Shown here: in pieces, positions 31,389 through 40,423 of the stretch
How positions within the stretch are numbered: the stretch's first letter is position 1
Layout: every line of letters starts with the position of its first letter
NCBI RefSeq assembly: GCF_003112515.1
Contig: NZ_BEVZ01000002.1
Coordinates: forward strand, 1,054,001-1,118,000
DNA: 64,000 nucleotides
Direction of reading: 5' to 3'
Source: Streptomyces fragilis
Lineage (GTDB): Bacteria; Actinomycetota; Actinomycetes; Streptomycetales; Streptomycetaceae
The notes under the pieces: generated by a model
Databases searched by the model: none
Told to the model about the DNA's origin: nothing
The model's input: the letters and a program-made list of their open reading frames with translations, nothing else
Position numbers and translations under genes: made by a program

Positions 31389-31852
31389 CGGACCTCGGGG
31401 ACGTCCACGCCGTCCACCGTGTAGGGCTCCTCGGCACCGTCGCGGGCGAAACCGTGGCGCTCGTAGAAGGCGCGGGCCGCGGTGTTGTCGCGCACCACCC
31501 ACAGGTAGGTGTCGCCCTCGGCGGGCAGGCACGCGCGCAGCAGGGCGCTGCCGAGCCCGGCGCGGTGGTGCGCAGGGTCCACGTACAGGGTGTAGAGCTC
31601 CCAGCCCGGTTCGGGATCGCGGTTCGGGCCGAGGCAGGCCCAGCCGGCGACCTGCCCGTCGCGCTCGGCGACCAGGTTGACGACGCCGGGGCCGGCGCCC
31701 TCCAGGAGCGTGCGGTGGCGCGCCGCGGCGGCGACCGGGTCCATCCGGTCCAGGTACCCCTGGGGCATCAGTCCCGCGTAGGCGTACCGCCATCCGGCTG
31801 TCCGCACCTCGGCGACGCGCGCGCAGTCGTCGGCCGTCATCTCTCTGATCAT
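31355..31852 (-). CDS. GNAT-family N-acetyltransferase
   Basis: 165 residues with the GNAT order: MIREMTADDCARVAEV start, LVAERDGQVAGWACLG strand pair, LYTLYVDPAHHRAGLGSALLRA as the acetyl-CoA loop (R/Q-x-x-G-x-G/A form HRAGLG), and VVRDNTAARAFYERHGFARDG. Substrate unknown. Start ATG 31852 has no clear ribosome binding site. Its 3' end overlaps the 3' end of the HEAT gene on the opposite strand by 34 bases. Confidence 0.87.
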   Translation of the reverse strand: MIREMTADDCARVAEVRTAGWRYAYAGLMPQGYLDRMDPVAAAARHRTLLEGAGPGVVNLVAERDGQVAGWACLGPNRDPEPGWELYTLYVDPAHHRAGLGSALLRACLPAEGDTYLWVVRDNTAARAFYERHGFARDGAEEPYTVDGVDVPEVRYVRPGAASSD

Positions 31853-31955
31853 CCGGCCATGATGCCCCGCCCACCGGACGGCCTGCTCCGGCTTTTCGTC
31901 CCGCCACCGGGGCCGCGCGGGTACGGCTCGCCGCCGCACCCGCGCGGTGTCCGGG

Positions 31956-33515
31956 TCAGGGCCGGGGGAGCGGCCAGGGGTGGGGCGGGACGACGGCCCG
32001 GGTGGCCTCCTGGGCGGGCTTCGGGTCGGGGAGGGCCGGGCAGGTGGCGTCGGCGTCACCGGAGGGACGGCGCGGGACGGTGCCGTCGGTGAGGTAGGCC
32101 GCGAGGTGCCGGTCGAGGCACCTGTTGCCCGACAGGGTGACGCCGTGGTTGCCGCCGCCCTCCTCGACCACCAGGGAGGAGCCGCGCAGCAGGCGGTGCG
32201 TCCGCACCGCCCCGGCGTACGGCGTCGCCGCGTCCCCGGTCGCCTGGAAGATCAGCACCGGCGGCGCCTTGTGGTTCGTGACGTCCAGGGGCCGCCGCAG
32301 GCCCTGCGTGGGCCAGAACGCGCAGGGCGCGTTGTACCAGGCGTTGCTCCAGGTCATGAAGCGCGCCTTCTCGTGCACCGCCCAGTTGTCGGCGCGCCAC
32401 CGCCCCCACTCCCGCGGCCAGGGGGCGTCGCGGCACAGCACCGACGTGTAGACGCTGTACCCGTTGTCCCCTGCGGCGTCCACCGCGCCGACCGCCCGGT
32501 AGGCCTGCACCAGCGGTGCGGGCTGCTTCTTCACCGAGTAGGCGGAGAACGCCCGGGCCAGCAGCGGCCAGTAGCCGTTGTGGTAGCCGCCCGGCAGGAA
32601 GAGGTCCTCCAGTTCCGCCGGGCCGACCACGCCCTGGGCGGGCTTCGCGGCGACCGCCGCGCGCATCGCGTACCACTTCGCCTCGACCCGCGCCGGGTCG
32701 GCGCCGAGCCCGTAGACGGCGTCGTGCCGCGCCACCCAGGCCATGAAGGCGCGGTGGCGGTCCTCGAAGGCGATGTCCTGCTGGAGGTTGTTCTCGTACC
32801 AGATCCCGGTGGGGTCGACCACGGAGTCGAGCACCATCCGCCGCACCCGGTGCGGGTACAGCTTGGCGTACACCGAGCCCAGGTAGGTGCCGTAGGAGTA
32901 GCCGAGGTAGTTGATCCTCTGCGCGCCGAGCGCGCGCCGGATCACGTCGAGGTCCTTCGCCGCGCTCACCGTGTCGATGTACGGCAGCAGGTCCCGGTGC
33001 TTCTTCCCGCAGGCGGCTGCGAAGGCCCGCGCGCGCTCCAGGTTCGCCCGCTCCAGCGCGGCGGTGGCCGGCACCGTGTCGGGGCGGACCGGGGCGGAGT
33101 GGCCCGGCACGCAGTTCAGCGCGGGGCGCGACTTCCCGACCCCGCGGGGGTCGAAGCCGACGACGTCGTAGCGCGCGGCCACGGACGCGGGAAGCCCGGA
33201 GGCGACGACGCGGGCGAGGCCCACCCCGCTGCCGCCGGGGCCGCCGGGGTTGACCAGCAGCGGGCCGAGCGACTTCTTCGCGGTGTGCGGGACGCGGGTG
33301 AGGGCCAGGGCGATCTTCCGGCCGTCCGGGGCGGCGTGGTCCAGCGGCACCCGCACGGTGGCGCACTGGAGCCGGGGCGCGTCCTCGGTGGCGCACTTCT
33401 TCCAGGCGGGCCGCGGCGGGGCGGGTGCCGGAGCGGCCTGCGCCGTCGGTACGGCGGTCAGGGCCGAGGCCAGCGCGACGGCGGTGCCGCACAGGACGGC
33501 GACGCGTTTCTTCAT
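31956..33515 (-). CDS. Secreted alpha/beta-hydrolase, tripeptidyl aminopeptidase (Tap/Slp) family
   Basis: 519 residues. An N-terminal signal peptide (MKKRVAVLCGTAVALASALT, cleavage near AQA-AP) directs export. The alpha/beta-hydrolase domain has the oxyanion loop LLVNPGGPGGSG, nucleophile Ser207 in LGYSYGTYLG, an acid in QATGDAATP and the His in GGNHGVTLSG. The C-terminal TAP-like domain completes the family pattern of the Streptomyces mycelium-associated aminopeptidases that release tripeptides or act on secreted proteins. ATG at 33515 follows GGGGAG. Monocistronic. Confidence 0.93.
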   Translation of the reverse strand: MKKRVAVLCGTAVALASALTAVPTAQAAPAPAPPRPAWKKCATEDAPRLQCATVRVPLDHAAPDGRKIALALTRVPHTAKKSLGPLLVNPGGPGGSGVGLARVVASGLPASVAARYDVVGFDPRGVGKSRPALNCVPGHSAPVRPDTVPATAALERANLERARAFAAACGKKHRDLLPYIDTVSAAKDLDVIRRALGAQRINYLGYSYGTYLGSVYAKLYPHRVRRMVLDSVVDPTGIWYENNLQQDIAFEDRHRAFMAWVARHDAVYGLGADPARVEAKWYAMRAAVAAKPAQGVVGPAELEDLFLPGGYHNGYWPLLARAFSAYSVKKQPAPLVQAYRAVGAVDAAGDNGYSVYTSVLCRDAPWPREWGRWRADNWAVHEKARFMTWSNAWYNAPCAFWPTQGLRRPLDVTNHKAPPVLIFQATGDAATPYAGAVRTHRLLRGSSLVVEEGGGNHGVTLSGNRCLDRHLAAYLTDGTVPRRPSGDADATCPALPDPKPAQEATRAVVPPHPWPLPRP

Positions 33516-33723
33516 CAGTCTCCCCGGGGTCCGGCGGTCCGTGCGTGCCACGGCCCAGGGCGCATCGTGCCGTCGGAAGGGGGGAGGAAGAACACGTTTC
33601 GGGGGAGATTGACCCCTTCGGGTCGCGCCCGTGCCGCCGGGCGGGGCACGCCGCGCACGGCGGAGCGTCCGGCGGCGAGCGTTCGGCCCGGAGCCTGCCG
33701 CGTCCGCGGCGGGTGGAGGAGCC

Positions 33724-33770
33724 CGCTCGGAGCGCGGGGGCGGGAAGCCGCTCGGAGCGCGGGTGCGGGA
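33724..33770. repeat. Short direct repeat in intergenic spacer
   Basis: CGCTCGGAGCGCGGGGGCGGGA (22 bases, described here as two arms with one mismatch) occurs at 33724-33745 and 33749-33770, just after the stop of the radical SAM gene. The repeats include CGCTC/GAGCG pairs that can form small hairpins. The rest of the 261-base gap 33516-33776 shows nothing else. Confidence 0.5.
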
Positions 33771-33776
33771 GCCCGG

Positions 33777-34817
33777 TCACAGCAGCGAGAGCTGCACCGG
33801 GCCCTCCGCGTCGGCGGCGGCCTCGGTGGCCGGCCGGGCGGGGCGGACGCGGCGGCGGGCCGCTCCGCCCTCCGGGCCGATGCCGTACTCGCGGGCCAGC
33901 TCGTGCACCTGGCGGGTGATCTGCCGCTGGTACCAGGTCGGCGCGTACGCCCCGCCCGCGTACATCCGCTCGTAGCGGCCCACCAGCCCGGGGTGGTGCT
34001 CGGCCAGCCAGGCCATGTACCACTCGCGCGCCCCGGGCCGCAGGTGCAGCACGAGCGGCGTCACCGAGCTCGCCCCCGCCTCGGCGACGGCACGCACGGT
34101 CGCGCGCAGCTGGTCGGGCCGGTCGCCGAGGAAGGGGATCACCGGGGCCATCAGCACCCCGCAGTCGATGCCGTGCTCGGCGAGCGTGCGGACGACGTCC
34201 AGCCGGCGTTCGGGCGCGGGGGTCCCCGGCTCCACGGTGCGCCACAGCTCCCGGTCGACGAAACCGACGGAGACGTTCACGCCCACGTCGGTGACCTCGG
34301 CCGCCTGCTCCAGCAGTTCGAGGTCGCGCAGGATCAGCGTGCCCTTGGTCAGGATGGAGAAGGGGTTCGCGTGGTCGCGCAGCGCCGCGATGATCCCCGG
34401 CATCAGGCGGTAACGGCCCTCGGCCCGCTGGTAGCAGTCGACGTTCGTGCCCATCGCGATGTGCTCGCCCTGCCAGGCCCGGGAGGCCAGCTTGGCGTGC
34501 AGCAGCTCGGGGGCGTTCAGCTTCACCACGATCTGCGAGTCGAAGCCGAGGCCGGTGTCGAGGTCCAGGTAGCTGTGCGTCTTGCGGGCGAAGCAGTAGA
34601 CGCAGGCGTGGGTGCAGCCGCGGTACGGGTTCACCGTCCATTCGAACGGCATCCGGGACGCGCCCGGCACCCGGTTCACGATCGAGCGCGCCCTGATCTC
34701 GTGGAAGGTGACGCCGCGGAACTCCGGGGTGTCGAAGGTCCGGGTGGTCACCGAGTCCGCCCCGAACAGGGCGGGGTCCGTCTGCCCGGACTCCGGCGTG
34801 AGGTTCTCCCAGCGCAT
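33777..34817 (-). CDS. SplB-like radical SAM protein (Rv2578c family)
   Basis: 346 residues. The [4Fe-4S]/SAM motif is Cys68-x3-Cys72-x2-Cys75 in YRGCTHACVYCFARKTH. FSILTKGTLILRDLELLEQ and LMAPVIPFLGDRPDQLRA are typical of the Rv2578c branch related to spore photoproduct lyase. A repair role is suggested by family and by the LexA box in its promoter, but the substrate is unknown. ATG at 34817 has GAGG six bases upstream. Divergent from the SRPBCC gene. Confidence 0.92.
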   Translation of the reverse strand: MRWENLTPESGQTDPALFGADSVTTRTFDTPEFRGVTFHEIRARSIVNRVPGASRMPFEWTVNPYRGCTHACVYCFARKTHSYLDLDTGLGFDSQIVVKLNAPELLHAKLASRAWQGEHIAMGTNVDCYQRAEGRYRLMPGIIAALRDHANPFSILTKGTLILRDLELLEQAAEVTDVGVNVSVGFVDRELWRTVEPGTPAPERRLDVVRTLAEHGIDCGVLMAPVIPFLGDRPDQLRATVRAVAEAGASSVTPLVLHLRPGAREWYMAWLAEHHPGLVGRYERMYAGGAYAPTWYQRQITRQVHELAREYGIGPEGGAARRRVRPARPATEAAADAEGPVQLSLL

Positions 34818-34848
34818 GCAGGCCTCGCTTCGGTCGTGTCGAACAGCG

Positions 34849-34866
34849 ATAATAGAACACTTGTTC
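34849..34866 (-). promoter_or_regulatory. LexA (SOS) box abutting the -10 of the radical SAM gene
   Basis: GAACACTTGTTC (34855-34866) fits the actinobacterial LexA operator GAAC-N4-GTTC exactly in both half-sites. On the minus strand it is followed immediately by TATTAT (complement of 34849-34854), a good -10, placing the operator between -35 and -10. The start codon is 38 bases from the box. LexA bound here would block the promoter until DNA damage. Confidence 0.8.
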
Positions 34867-34990
34867 CCTTGATCGTGCGATCGGCACCCGGCGGAACGGC
34901 CGGGCGCGGTGTGCCGCCGATTTGGCGGGCGTGTGCGGGGGTGGTTTGCTGGCGCCGGACGTGCTGGATCCCCAGGAGCTGGAGGAAGCG

Positions 34991-35431
34991 ATGGCGCAGG
35001 TGGAGGCCACGACCGAGCGGGTCGTCGCGGCGAACGCGCAGGAGGTGTACGCCGCTCTCGCGGACTACGAGGGCACGCGCGCCAGGCTGCTGCCCGAGCA
35101 GTTCAGCGAGTACGAGGTGCGCGAGGGCGGCAGGGGCGCGGGCACCCTGGTGCACTGGAAGCTGCAGGCGACCGAGAAGCGGGTGCGGGACTGCCTCCTG
35201 GAGGTGACCGAGCCGTCCGCCGGGGAGCTCGTCGAGAAGGACCGCAACTCCTCCATGGTCACCACCTGGCGGGTCACCCCGGCCGGCGAGGGGAAGTCCC
35301 GGGTCGCCGTCAGCACCGTCTGGAACGGCGCCGGCGGGATCGGCGGCTTCTTCGAGAAGACCTTCGCGCCCAGGGGACTGGCCCGGATCTACGACGCCCT
35401 CCTCGCCCGGCTGGCCTCCGAGGTGGAGTGA
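34991..35431 (+). CDS. SRPBCC-fold protein
   Basis: 146 residues with the START/Bet v1-like helix-grip fold: AQVEATTERVVAANAQEVYAALADYEG, then strands through GTLVHWKLQATEKRVRDCLLEV and TTWRVTPAGEGKSRVAVSTVW, and the C-terminal helix FAPRGLARIYDALLARLASEV. Members bind lipids, polyketides or act as cyclase/aromatase-like proteins; the ligand is unknown. ATG at 34991 is preceded by GGAGGAAGCG. The last codons and stop are repeated twice more downstream. Confidence 0.85.
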   Translation: MAQVEATTERVVAANAQEVYAALADYEGTRARLLPEQFSEYEVREGGRGAGTLVHWKLQATEKRVRDCLLEVTEPSAGELVEKDRNSSMVTTWRVTPAGEGKSRVAVSTVWNGAGGIGGFFEKTFAPRGLARIYDALLARLASEVE

Positions 35432-35471
35432 CCTCCTGGGTGGAGTGACCTCCGGGGTTGGAGTGACCTCC
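35424..35471 (+). repeat. Three tandem copies of the gene-end motif TGGAGTGACCTCC
   Basis: Copies at 35424-35436, 35441-35453 and 35459-35471 (periods 17 and 18). The first copy includes the stop codon of the SRPBCC gene, so the 3' end of the gene was duplicated in place. GGAG and CTCC in each copy can pair. The remaining gap to 35642 shows no gene. Confidence 0.75.
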
Positions 35472-35642
35472 GCCGCGGTGTCGTGGCCGGCCGCAGGACC
35501 CGGTCGGTCACGACAGCCGGGGGCCGGCCGGTCAACAGCCCTCTGGCGAAGCCCTGTTGCCCTCACCGTTTCGAGTGACTTGCGTAACCGTAATCCTTCG
35601 CTGCCGTTCGCCTGGTGACGTGCGACGAACGGGAGGGCGCAA

Positions 35643-38150
35643 GTGGGCGTGACGGGCGGGACCGCGCTGCTGCGGGACGAGGCCGGGCGGCGGGACCGGA
35701 CCGGGGCGCCGGCGCCGGGCGGCGAGGACACCCTCCCGCTCCCCGCGGCGCAGGCGTCCGCCGAGCCGCCCGCGCGGCTCACCCCGCGCGGCGTGCGGCT
35801 GGTGTTCGCCGGACTGATGCTCGCGCTGCTGCTCGCGGCGCTGGAGCAGATGATCGTCGCCACCGCCCTGCCGAGGATCGTCGGCGACCTCCGGGGCATG
35901 GAGAAGATGTCCTGGGCCATCACGGCCTACCTGCTGACCTCCACCGTGGTGCTCCCGGTCTACGGAAAGCTCGGCGACCTCTTCGGCCGCAAGGGCGTCT
36001 TCCTGTTCGCCATCGTCGTCTTCGTCGTGGGCTCCGCCGCCTGCGGACGGGCGGAGACGATGGACCAGCTGATCGCCTTCCGGGCGGTCCAGGGGATCGG
36101 CGCCGGCGGGCTGATGATCGGCGTGCAGGCGATCATCGCGGACATCGTGCCGCCCCGCGAACGCGGGCGCTTCATGGGGCTGATCGGCGCCTCCTTCGGC
36201 CTGGCCTCGGTGGCCGGACCGCTGCTCGGCGGCTACTTCACCGACCACCACTCCTGGCGCTGGTGCTTCTACTTCAACGTGCCCTTCGGCCTGGTCACGC
36301 TGGTCGTGGTGGCCTTCGTGCTCAAGCTGCCCAAACCCGCCGCGCGGCCCCGCCTGGACGTCCTGGGCACGATCCTGCTGGTCGCCGCCTCGACCTGCCT
36401 GGTGCTGCTGACCAGCTGGGGCGGCACCGAGTACGCCTGGGACTCCCCGCAGATCCTCGGCCTGGCCGGGGGCGCCGTCGTCGCCACGGCGCTCTTCGTG
36501 GTCGCCGAGCGGTTCGCGGCCGAACCGCTCATCCCGCTGCGGCTGTTCCGCGACCCGGTCTTCAACGTCACCGCCCTGGTCGGCCTGGTCGTCGGCATCG
36601 CGCTGTTCGGCGCCGCCAGCTACCTGCCCAGCTACCTCCAGATGGTCGACGGGGCCACCGCCACCGAGTCCGGCCTGCTGATGCTGCCCATGATGGGCGG
36701 GGTGGTCGGCGCCTCGGTGCTCTCCGGGCAGCTGATCAGCCGCACCGGCCGCTACCGGATCTACCCGATCCTCGGCGGCGCGCTCTCCGCCGTCGGCATG
36801 GGGCTGCTGTCGCTCCTGGACACCGGCACCGAGCGGGTCACCTACAGCGCCTGGATGTTCGTCCTGGGCGTGGGCATCGGCCTGGTGATGCCGGTCCTGG
36901 TGCTCGCCGTCCAGAACTCCGTGCGCCCCGCCGACCTGGGCACCGCCACCAGCGCCAACAACTACTTCCGGCAGATCGGCGGCAGCGTCGGCGCCGCCGT
37001 CTTCGGCACCCTCTTCGCCGACCGCTTCACCGACGCCCTCGCCGACCGGCTGCCCGGCCTGCCCGGCGGCGCGGCCGCCGCCCCGCACACCGAGTCCGTG
37101 AGCCCGGAGATGGTGCGGGCACTGCCGGCGCCGCAGCGCGACGCCTACATCGCGGCCTACGCCGAGGCCATGCCGCGGATCTTCCTCTACCTGGTGCCGG
37201 TCCTCGTGCTCGGCCTGATCATCGCCTTCTTCCTCAAGGAGAAACCGCTGGTGTCCCACAACGTCCCCGCCGCAGAGCCCCAGGGCGCCGAGCCGGCCGC
37301 GGCGGCCGCTGCCGCCGCCCCCTACGCGGCCTCCGTCCCGCTCACCGTCGAGGTGACCGCCTCGGTGCCCGGCGCCCGGGCCCCCTACGGCGGCGGGATC
37401 GCCGTCTGCGGCGCGGTGCGGCACGCCGACGGCACGGTGGTGCCGCGCGCGGCGCTCACCCTGATCGACGGCGCCGGGCAGCAGGTCGGGCGCGGCGCCA
37501 GCGGCGAGGACGGCCGCTACGCGCTGGCCACCCCCGGCCCCGGCTCCTACGTGCTGATCGCCGCCGCCGGCGGGCACCAGCCGCAGGCCGTGCAGGTCAC
37601 GGTGGGGGAGCGGCCGGTCGGGATGGACGTGGTCCTCGGCGGCGCCGGACGCCTCGCCGGGACCGTCACCACCGCCGACGGCACCCCGGTGCGGGACGCC
37701 ACCGTCACCCTCACCAACGTCCACGGCGAGGTGGTCTCCGCCTCCCGCAGCGGCTACGACGGCGGCTACGTCATCAGCGACCTGGTGGCCGGCGAGTACA
37801 CCCTGGCCGCCAGCGCCCACGCCTACCGGCCCACCGCCCTGCCGGTCACCGTGCAGGCCTCCCGGGAGACCCGGCAGGACATCGAGCTGGCCGGCGGAGC
37901 GGTGCTGCGCGGCGTGGTCCGGGGCGGCGGCGGACGGCCCGTGGAGGACGCCCGGGTCACCCTGCTGGACGCCGCGGGCAACGTCGTGGACACCCTCACC
38001 ACCGGCCCCGACGGCACCTTCCGCTTCGTCGACCTGTCCTCCGGCGAGTACACCGTGATCGCCGCCGGCTACCCGCCGGTCGCCACCGTCCTGCAGGTGG
38101 CCGGCGGCGGCCGCACCGAGCGCGACCTGCAGCTCGGGCACCAGGACTGA
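35643..38150 (+). CDS. DHA2-type MFS transporter fused to three carboxypeptidase-regulatory-like domains
   Basis: 835 residues. Residues about 48-540 form a 14-helix drug:H+ antiporter: [64 protein letters not shown] and [23 protein letters not shown]. After an Ala-rich linker come three beta-sandwich repeats (about 575-660, 665-745, 750-835), each with the pattern of a variable start, [16 protein letters not shown] strand, DG(R/G)Y and GEYTL(A/V)A: CarboxypepD_reg/transthyretin-like. With 14 helices both ends are predicted cytoplasmic, so the added domains are probably inside the cell. GTG at 35643 follows GGGAGGGCG. Confidence 0.92.
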   Translation: MGVTGGTALLRDEAGRRDRTGAPAPGGEDTLPLPAAQASAEPPARLTPRGVRLVFAGLMLALLLAALEQMIVATALPRIVGDLRGMEKMSWAITAYLLTSTVVLPVYGKLGDLFGRKGVFLFAIVVFVVGSAACGRAETMDQLIAFRAVQGIGAGGLMIGVQAIIADIVPPRERGRFMGLIGASFGLASVAGPLLGGYFTDHHSWRWCFYFNVPFGLVTLVVVAFVLKLPKPAARPRLDVLGTILLVAASTCLVLLTSWGGTEYAWDSPQILGLAGGAVVATALFVVAERFAAEPLIPLRLFRDPVFNVTALVGLVVGIALFGAASYLPSYLQMVDGATATESGLLMLPMMGGVVGASVLSGQLISRTGRYRIYPILGGALSAVGMGLLSLLDTGTERVTYSAWMFVLGVGIGLVMPVLVLAVQNSVRPADLGTATSANNYFRQIGGSVGAAVFGTLFADRFTDALADRLPGLPGGAAAAPHTESVSPEMVRALPAPQRDAYIAAYAEAMPRIFLYLVPVLVLGLIIAFFLKEKPLVSHNVPAAEPQGAEPAAAAAAAAPYAASVPLTVEVTASVPGARAPYGGGIAVCGAVRHADGTVVPRAALTLIDGAGQQVGRGASGEDGRYALATPGPGSYVLIAAAGGHQPQAVQVTVGERPVGMDVVLGGAGRLAGTVTTADGTPVRDATVTLTNVHGEVVSASRSGYDGGYVISDLVAGEYTLAASAHAYRPTALPVTVQASRETRQDIELAGGAVLRGVVRGGGGRPVEDARVTLLDAAGNVVDTLTTGPDGTFRFVDLSSGEYTVIAAGYPPVATVLQVAGGGRTERDLQLGHQD

Positions 38151-38153
38151 CCC

Positions 38154-38188
38154 GCCGGGGCCGGCCGGGGGTTCCCCGCGGCCCCGGC
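38154..38188 (+). terminator. Hairpin terminator after the MFS gene
   Basis: GCCGGGGCCG (38154-38163) pairs with CGGCCCCGGC (38179-38188), and inside it CGGGG (38166-38170) pairs with CCCCG (38174-38178) around a GTT loop, with a two-base bulge. It begins three bases after the stop codon. Confidence 0.8.
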
Positions 38189-38221
38189 ACGGGGGAAGAT
38201 CGCGCCCTGACCGCCTCGGTC

Positions 38222-38227
38222 TACACT
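38222..38227 (+). promoter_or_regulatory. Putative -10 of the peptidase operon
   Basis: TACACT, TAnnnT class, 42 bases before the ATG of the M55 gene; an AACGGAG ribosome binding site lies before that ATG. No acceptable -35 found at 16-18 bases. Confidence 0.35.
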
Positions 38228-38269
38228 CACGCCCATGCACGCGTGTGACCGGCAGGAACGGAGCGACCG

Positions 38270-39103
38270 ATGAAGATCCTCATCAGCGCGGACATGGAGG
38301 GCGCCACCGGCGTCACCTGGCCGGCCGACGTGCTGCCGGGCACCCCCCAGTGGGAGCGCTGCCGTCCGATGTTCACCTCGGACGTCCAGGCCGCCGCGCT
38401 CGGCTTCTTCGACGGCGGCGCCGACCAGGTGCTCGTCAACGAGGCCCACTGGAGCATGCGCAACCTGCTGCTCGAGCAGCTCGACGACCGGGTCGAGATG
38501 CTCACCGGCCGGCACAAGGCGCTCTCCATGGTCGAGGGCGTCCAGCACGGCGACGTCGACGGCATCGCCTTCATCGGCTACCACGGCGGCGCCGGGATGG
38601 AGGGCGTCCTCGCCCACACCTACCTCGCCAACCAGCTCACCGGGGTCTGGCTCGACGACGTCCGCGCCAGCGAAGGCCTGCTCAACGCCCATCTGGTGGC
38701 CGAGTACGGGGTACCGGTCATTCTGGTGACCGGCGACGACGTGGCCTGCGACGACGCCCTCGGGTACGCGCCCGAGGCGCGGAAGGTCGCGGTGAAGGAC
38801 CACGTCTCGCGCTACGCGGCCGTGTGCCGCACGCCGGCCCGGACCCACGCGGACATCCGGGCGGCCGCCAAGGAGGCGGTGTCGCTGGCGGTCCGTCACG
38901 AGCCCGTGACGGCCGGCCCGCGTACCGTCGCCGTGGAGTTCGACGCGGAACACCTGGCCGACGCGGCTACCGTCGTGCCGGGCGTGGACCGGGTCGGCGA
39001 GCGCAAGGTCGCCTACACCGAAGCGAACATGTACGACGCAATCCGCACCTTCAAGGCGGTCACCACGATCGTCTCGGCCGCGGTGGAGGAGACGTATGGC
39101 TGA
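38270..39103 (+). CDS. M55-family D-aminopeptidase (DppA-like)
   Basis: 277 residues. The five zinc/metal ligands of DppA are in place: Asp8 and Glu10 in ISADMEG, His60 in NEAHWS, His105 in IGYHGGAG, and Glu135 in RASEGLLNA. DppA-type enzymes release N-terminal D-amino acids, for example from D-Ala-D-Ala-containing peptides. Its gene overlaps the start of the M20 peptidase gene by eight bases. First gene of a peptidase run that together could degrade peptides with D-residues. Confidence 0.92.
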   Translation: MKILISADMEGATGVTWPADVLPGTPQWERCRPMFTSDVQAAALGFFDGGADQVLVNEAHWSMRNLLLEQLDDRVEMLTGRHKALSMVEGVQHGDVDGIAFIGYHGGAGMEGVLAHTYLANQLTGVWLDDVRASEGLLNAHLVAEYGVPVILVTGDDVACDDALGYAPEARKVAVKDHVSRYAAVCRTPARTHADIRAAAKEAVSLAVRHEPVTAGPRTVAVEFDAEHLADAATVVPGVDRVGERKVAYTEANMYDAIRTFKAVTTIVSAAVEETYG

Positions 39104-40418
39104 TCAGCAGGCCCTCGACGAGGTCGTGACCTTCGCGTCCGACCTGATCCGCATCGACACCACCAACCGGGGCGGCGGCGACTGCCGCGAACGCCCCGCC
39201 GCCGAGTACGCGGCGGCCCGGCTCGCCGAGGCGGGCCTGGAGCCCACGCTCCTGGAGCGCACCGAAGGACGCACCAACGTCGTCGCCCGCCTCGAGGGCA
39301 CCGACCCCTCGGCGGACGCGCTCCTGGTCCACGGCCACCTCGACGTGGTGCCCGCCGACGCCTCCGAGTGGACCGTGCACCCCTTCTCCGGGGAGATCCG
39401 CGACGGCGTGCTCTGGGGCCGCGGCGCGGTGGACATGAAGAACATGGACGCGATGATCCTCTCCGTGGTCCGCTCCTGGGCCCGCGAGGGCGTGCGGCCC
39501 CGCCGCGACATCGTCATCGCCTTCACCGCCGACGAGGAGGACAGCGCCGTCGACGGCTCCGGCTTCCTCGCCGACCAGCACGCGGGGCTGTTCGAGGGCT
39601 GCACCGAGGGCGTCAGCGAGTCCGGCGCCTACACCTTCCACGACGGCTCCGGCGCCCGGATCTACCCCATCGGCGCCGGCGAACGCGGCACCGGCTGGCT
39701 GCGGCTCACCGCGCGCGGACGCGCCGGCCACGGCTCCAAGGTCAACCGCGCCAACGCCGTCACCCGCCTCACCGCGGCGGTCACCCGGCTCGGCGAGCAC
39801 AACTGGCCGCTGAACCTCACCCCGACCGTGCGCGCCGCGATCGCCGAACTCGCCGCGGTCTACGGCATCGACTCCACGCGCTACGACCTCACCGACTCCG
39901 ACCAGGTCGACGAGCTGCTGGTGAAGATCGGCCCCGCCGCCGCCCTGGTCGAGCCCACCCTGCGCAACAGCACCAACCCGACCATGCTGGACGCCGGCTA
40001 CAAGGTCAACGTGATCCCCGGCGAGGCCGGCGCGCACGTCGACGGGCGCTTCCTGCCGGGCGGCGAGGAGGACTTCGAGCGCACCCTGGACGAGCTGACC
40101 GGCCCCGACGTCGAGTGGGAGTACTACCACCGCGAAGGCGCCCTGCAGGCACCGGTGGACTCCCCGACCTTCGCCAAGCTGCGCGCCGCCGTCGAGGAGT
40201 TCGACCCCGAGGCGCACACCGTGCCGTACTGCATGTCCGGCGGCACCGACGCCAAGCAGTTCGCCCGGCTCGGCATCACCGGGTACGGCTTCGCCCCCGT
40301 CTGGCTGCCCGAGGGCTTCGCCTACCAGCAGCTCTTCCACGGCGTGGACGAACGGGTGCCCGTCGAAGGACTGCACTTCGGCGTCCGCGTGCTCGACCGC
40401 TTCCTGCGGACGGCCTGA
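39096..40418 (+). CDS. M20-family metallopeptidase
   Basis: 440-residue two-domain zinc peptidase. Metal ligands and catalytic residues: His81 and Asp83 in VHGHLDVVPA, Asp113 in GRGAVDMKNM, the Glu pair 147-148 in FTADEEDSA, and the later His in YCMSGGTDAK/LFHGVDE region. A dimerisation domain lies in between (ERGTGWLRLTARGRAGHGSK). Family enzymes are amino-/carboxypeptidases, dipeptidases or deacylases. ATG at 39096 lies inside the end of the M55 gene, implying coupling. Confidence 0.92.
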   Translation: MADQQALDEVVTFASDLIRIDTTNRGGGDCRERPAAEYAAARLAEAGLEPTLLERTEGRTNVVARLEGTDPSADALLVHGHLDVVPADASEWTVHPFSGEIRDGVLWGRGAVDMKNMDAMILSVVRSWAREGVRPRRDIVIAFTADEEDSAVDGSGFLADQHAGLFEGCTEGVSESGAYTFHDGSGARIYPIGAGERGTGWLRLTARGRAGHGSKVNRANAVTRLTAAVTRLGEHNWPLNLTPTVRAAIAELAAVYGIDSTRYDLTDSDQVDELLVKIGPAAALVEPTLRNSTNPTMLDAGYKVNVIPGEAGAHVDGRFLPGGEEDFERTLDELTGPDVEWEYYHREGALQAPVDSPTFAKLRAAVEEFDPEAHTVPYCMSGGTDAKQFARLGITGYGFAPVWLPEGFAYQQLFHGVDERVPVEGLHFGVRVLDRFLRTA

Positions 40419-40423
40419 CAGAG

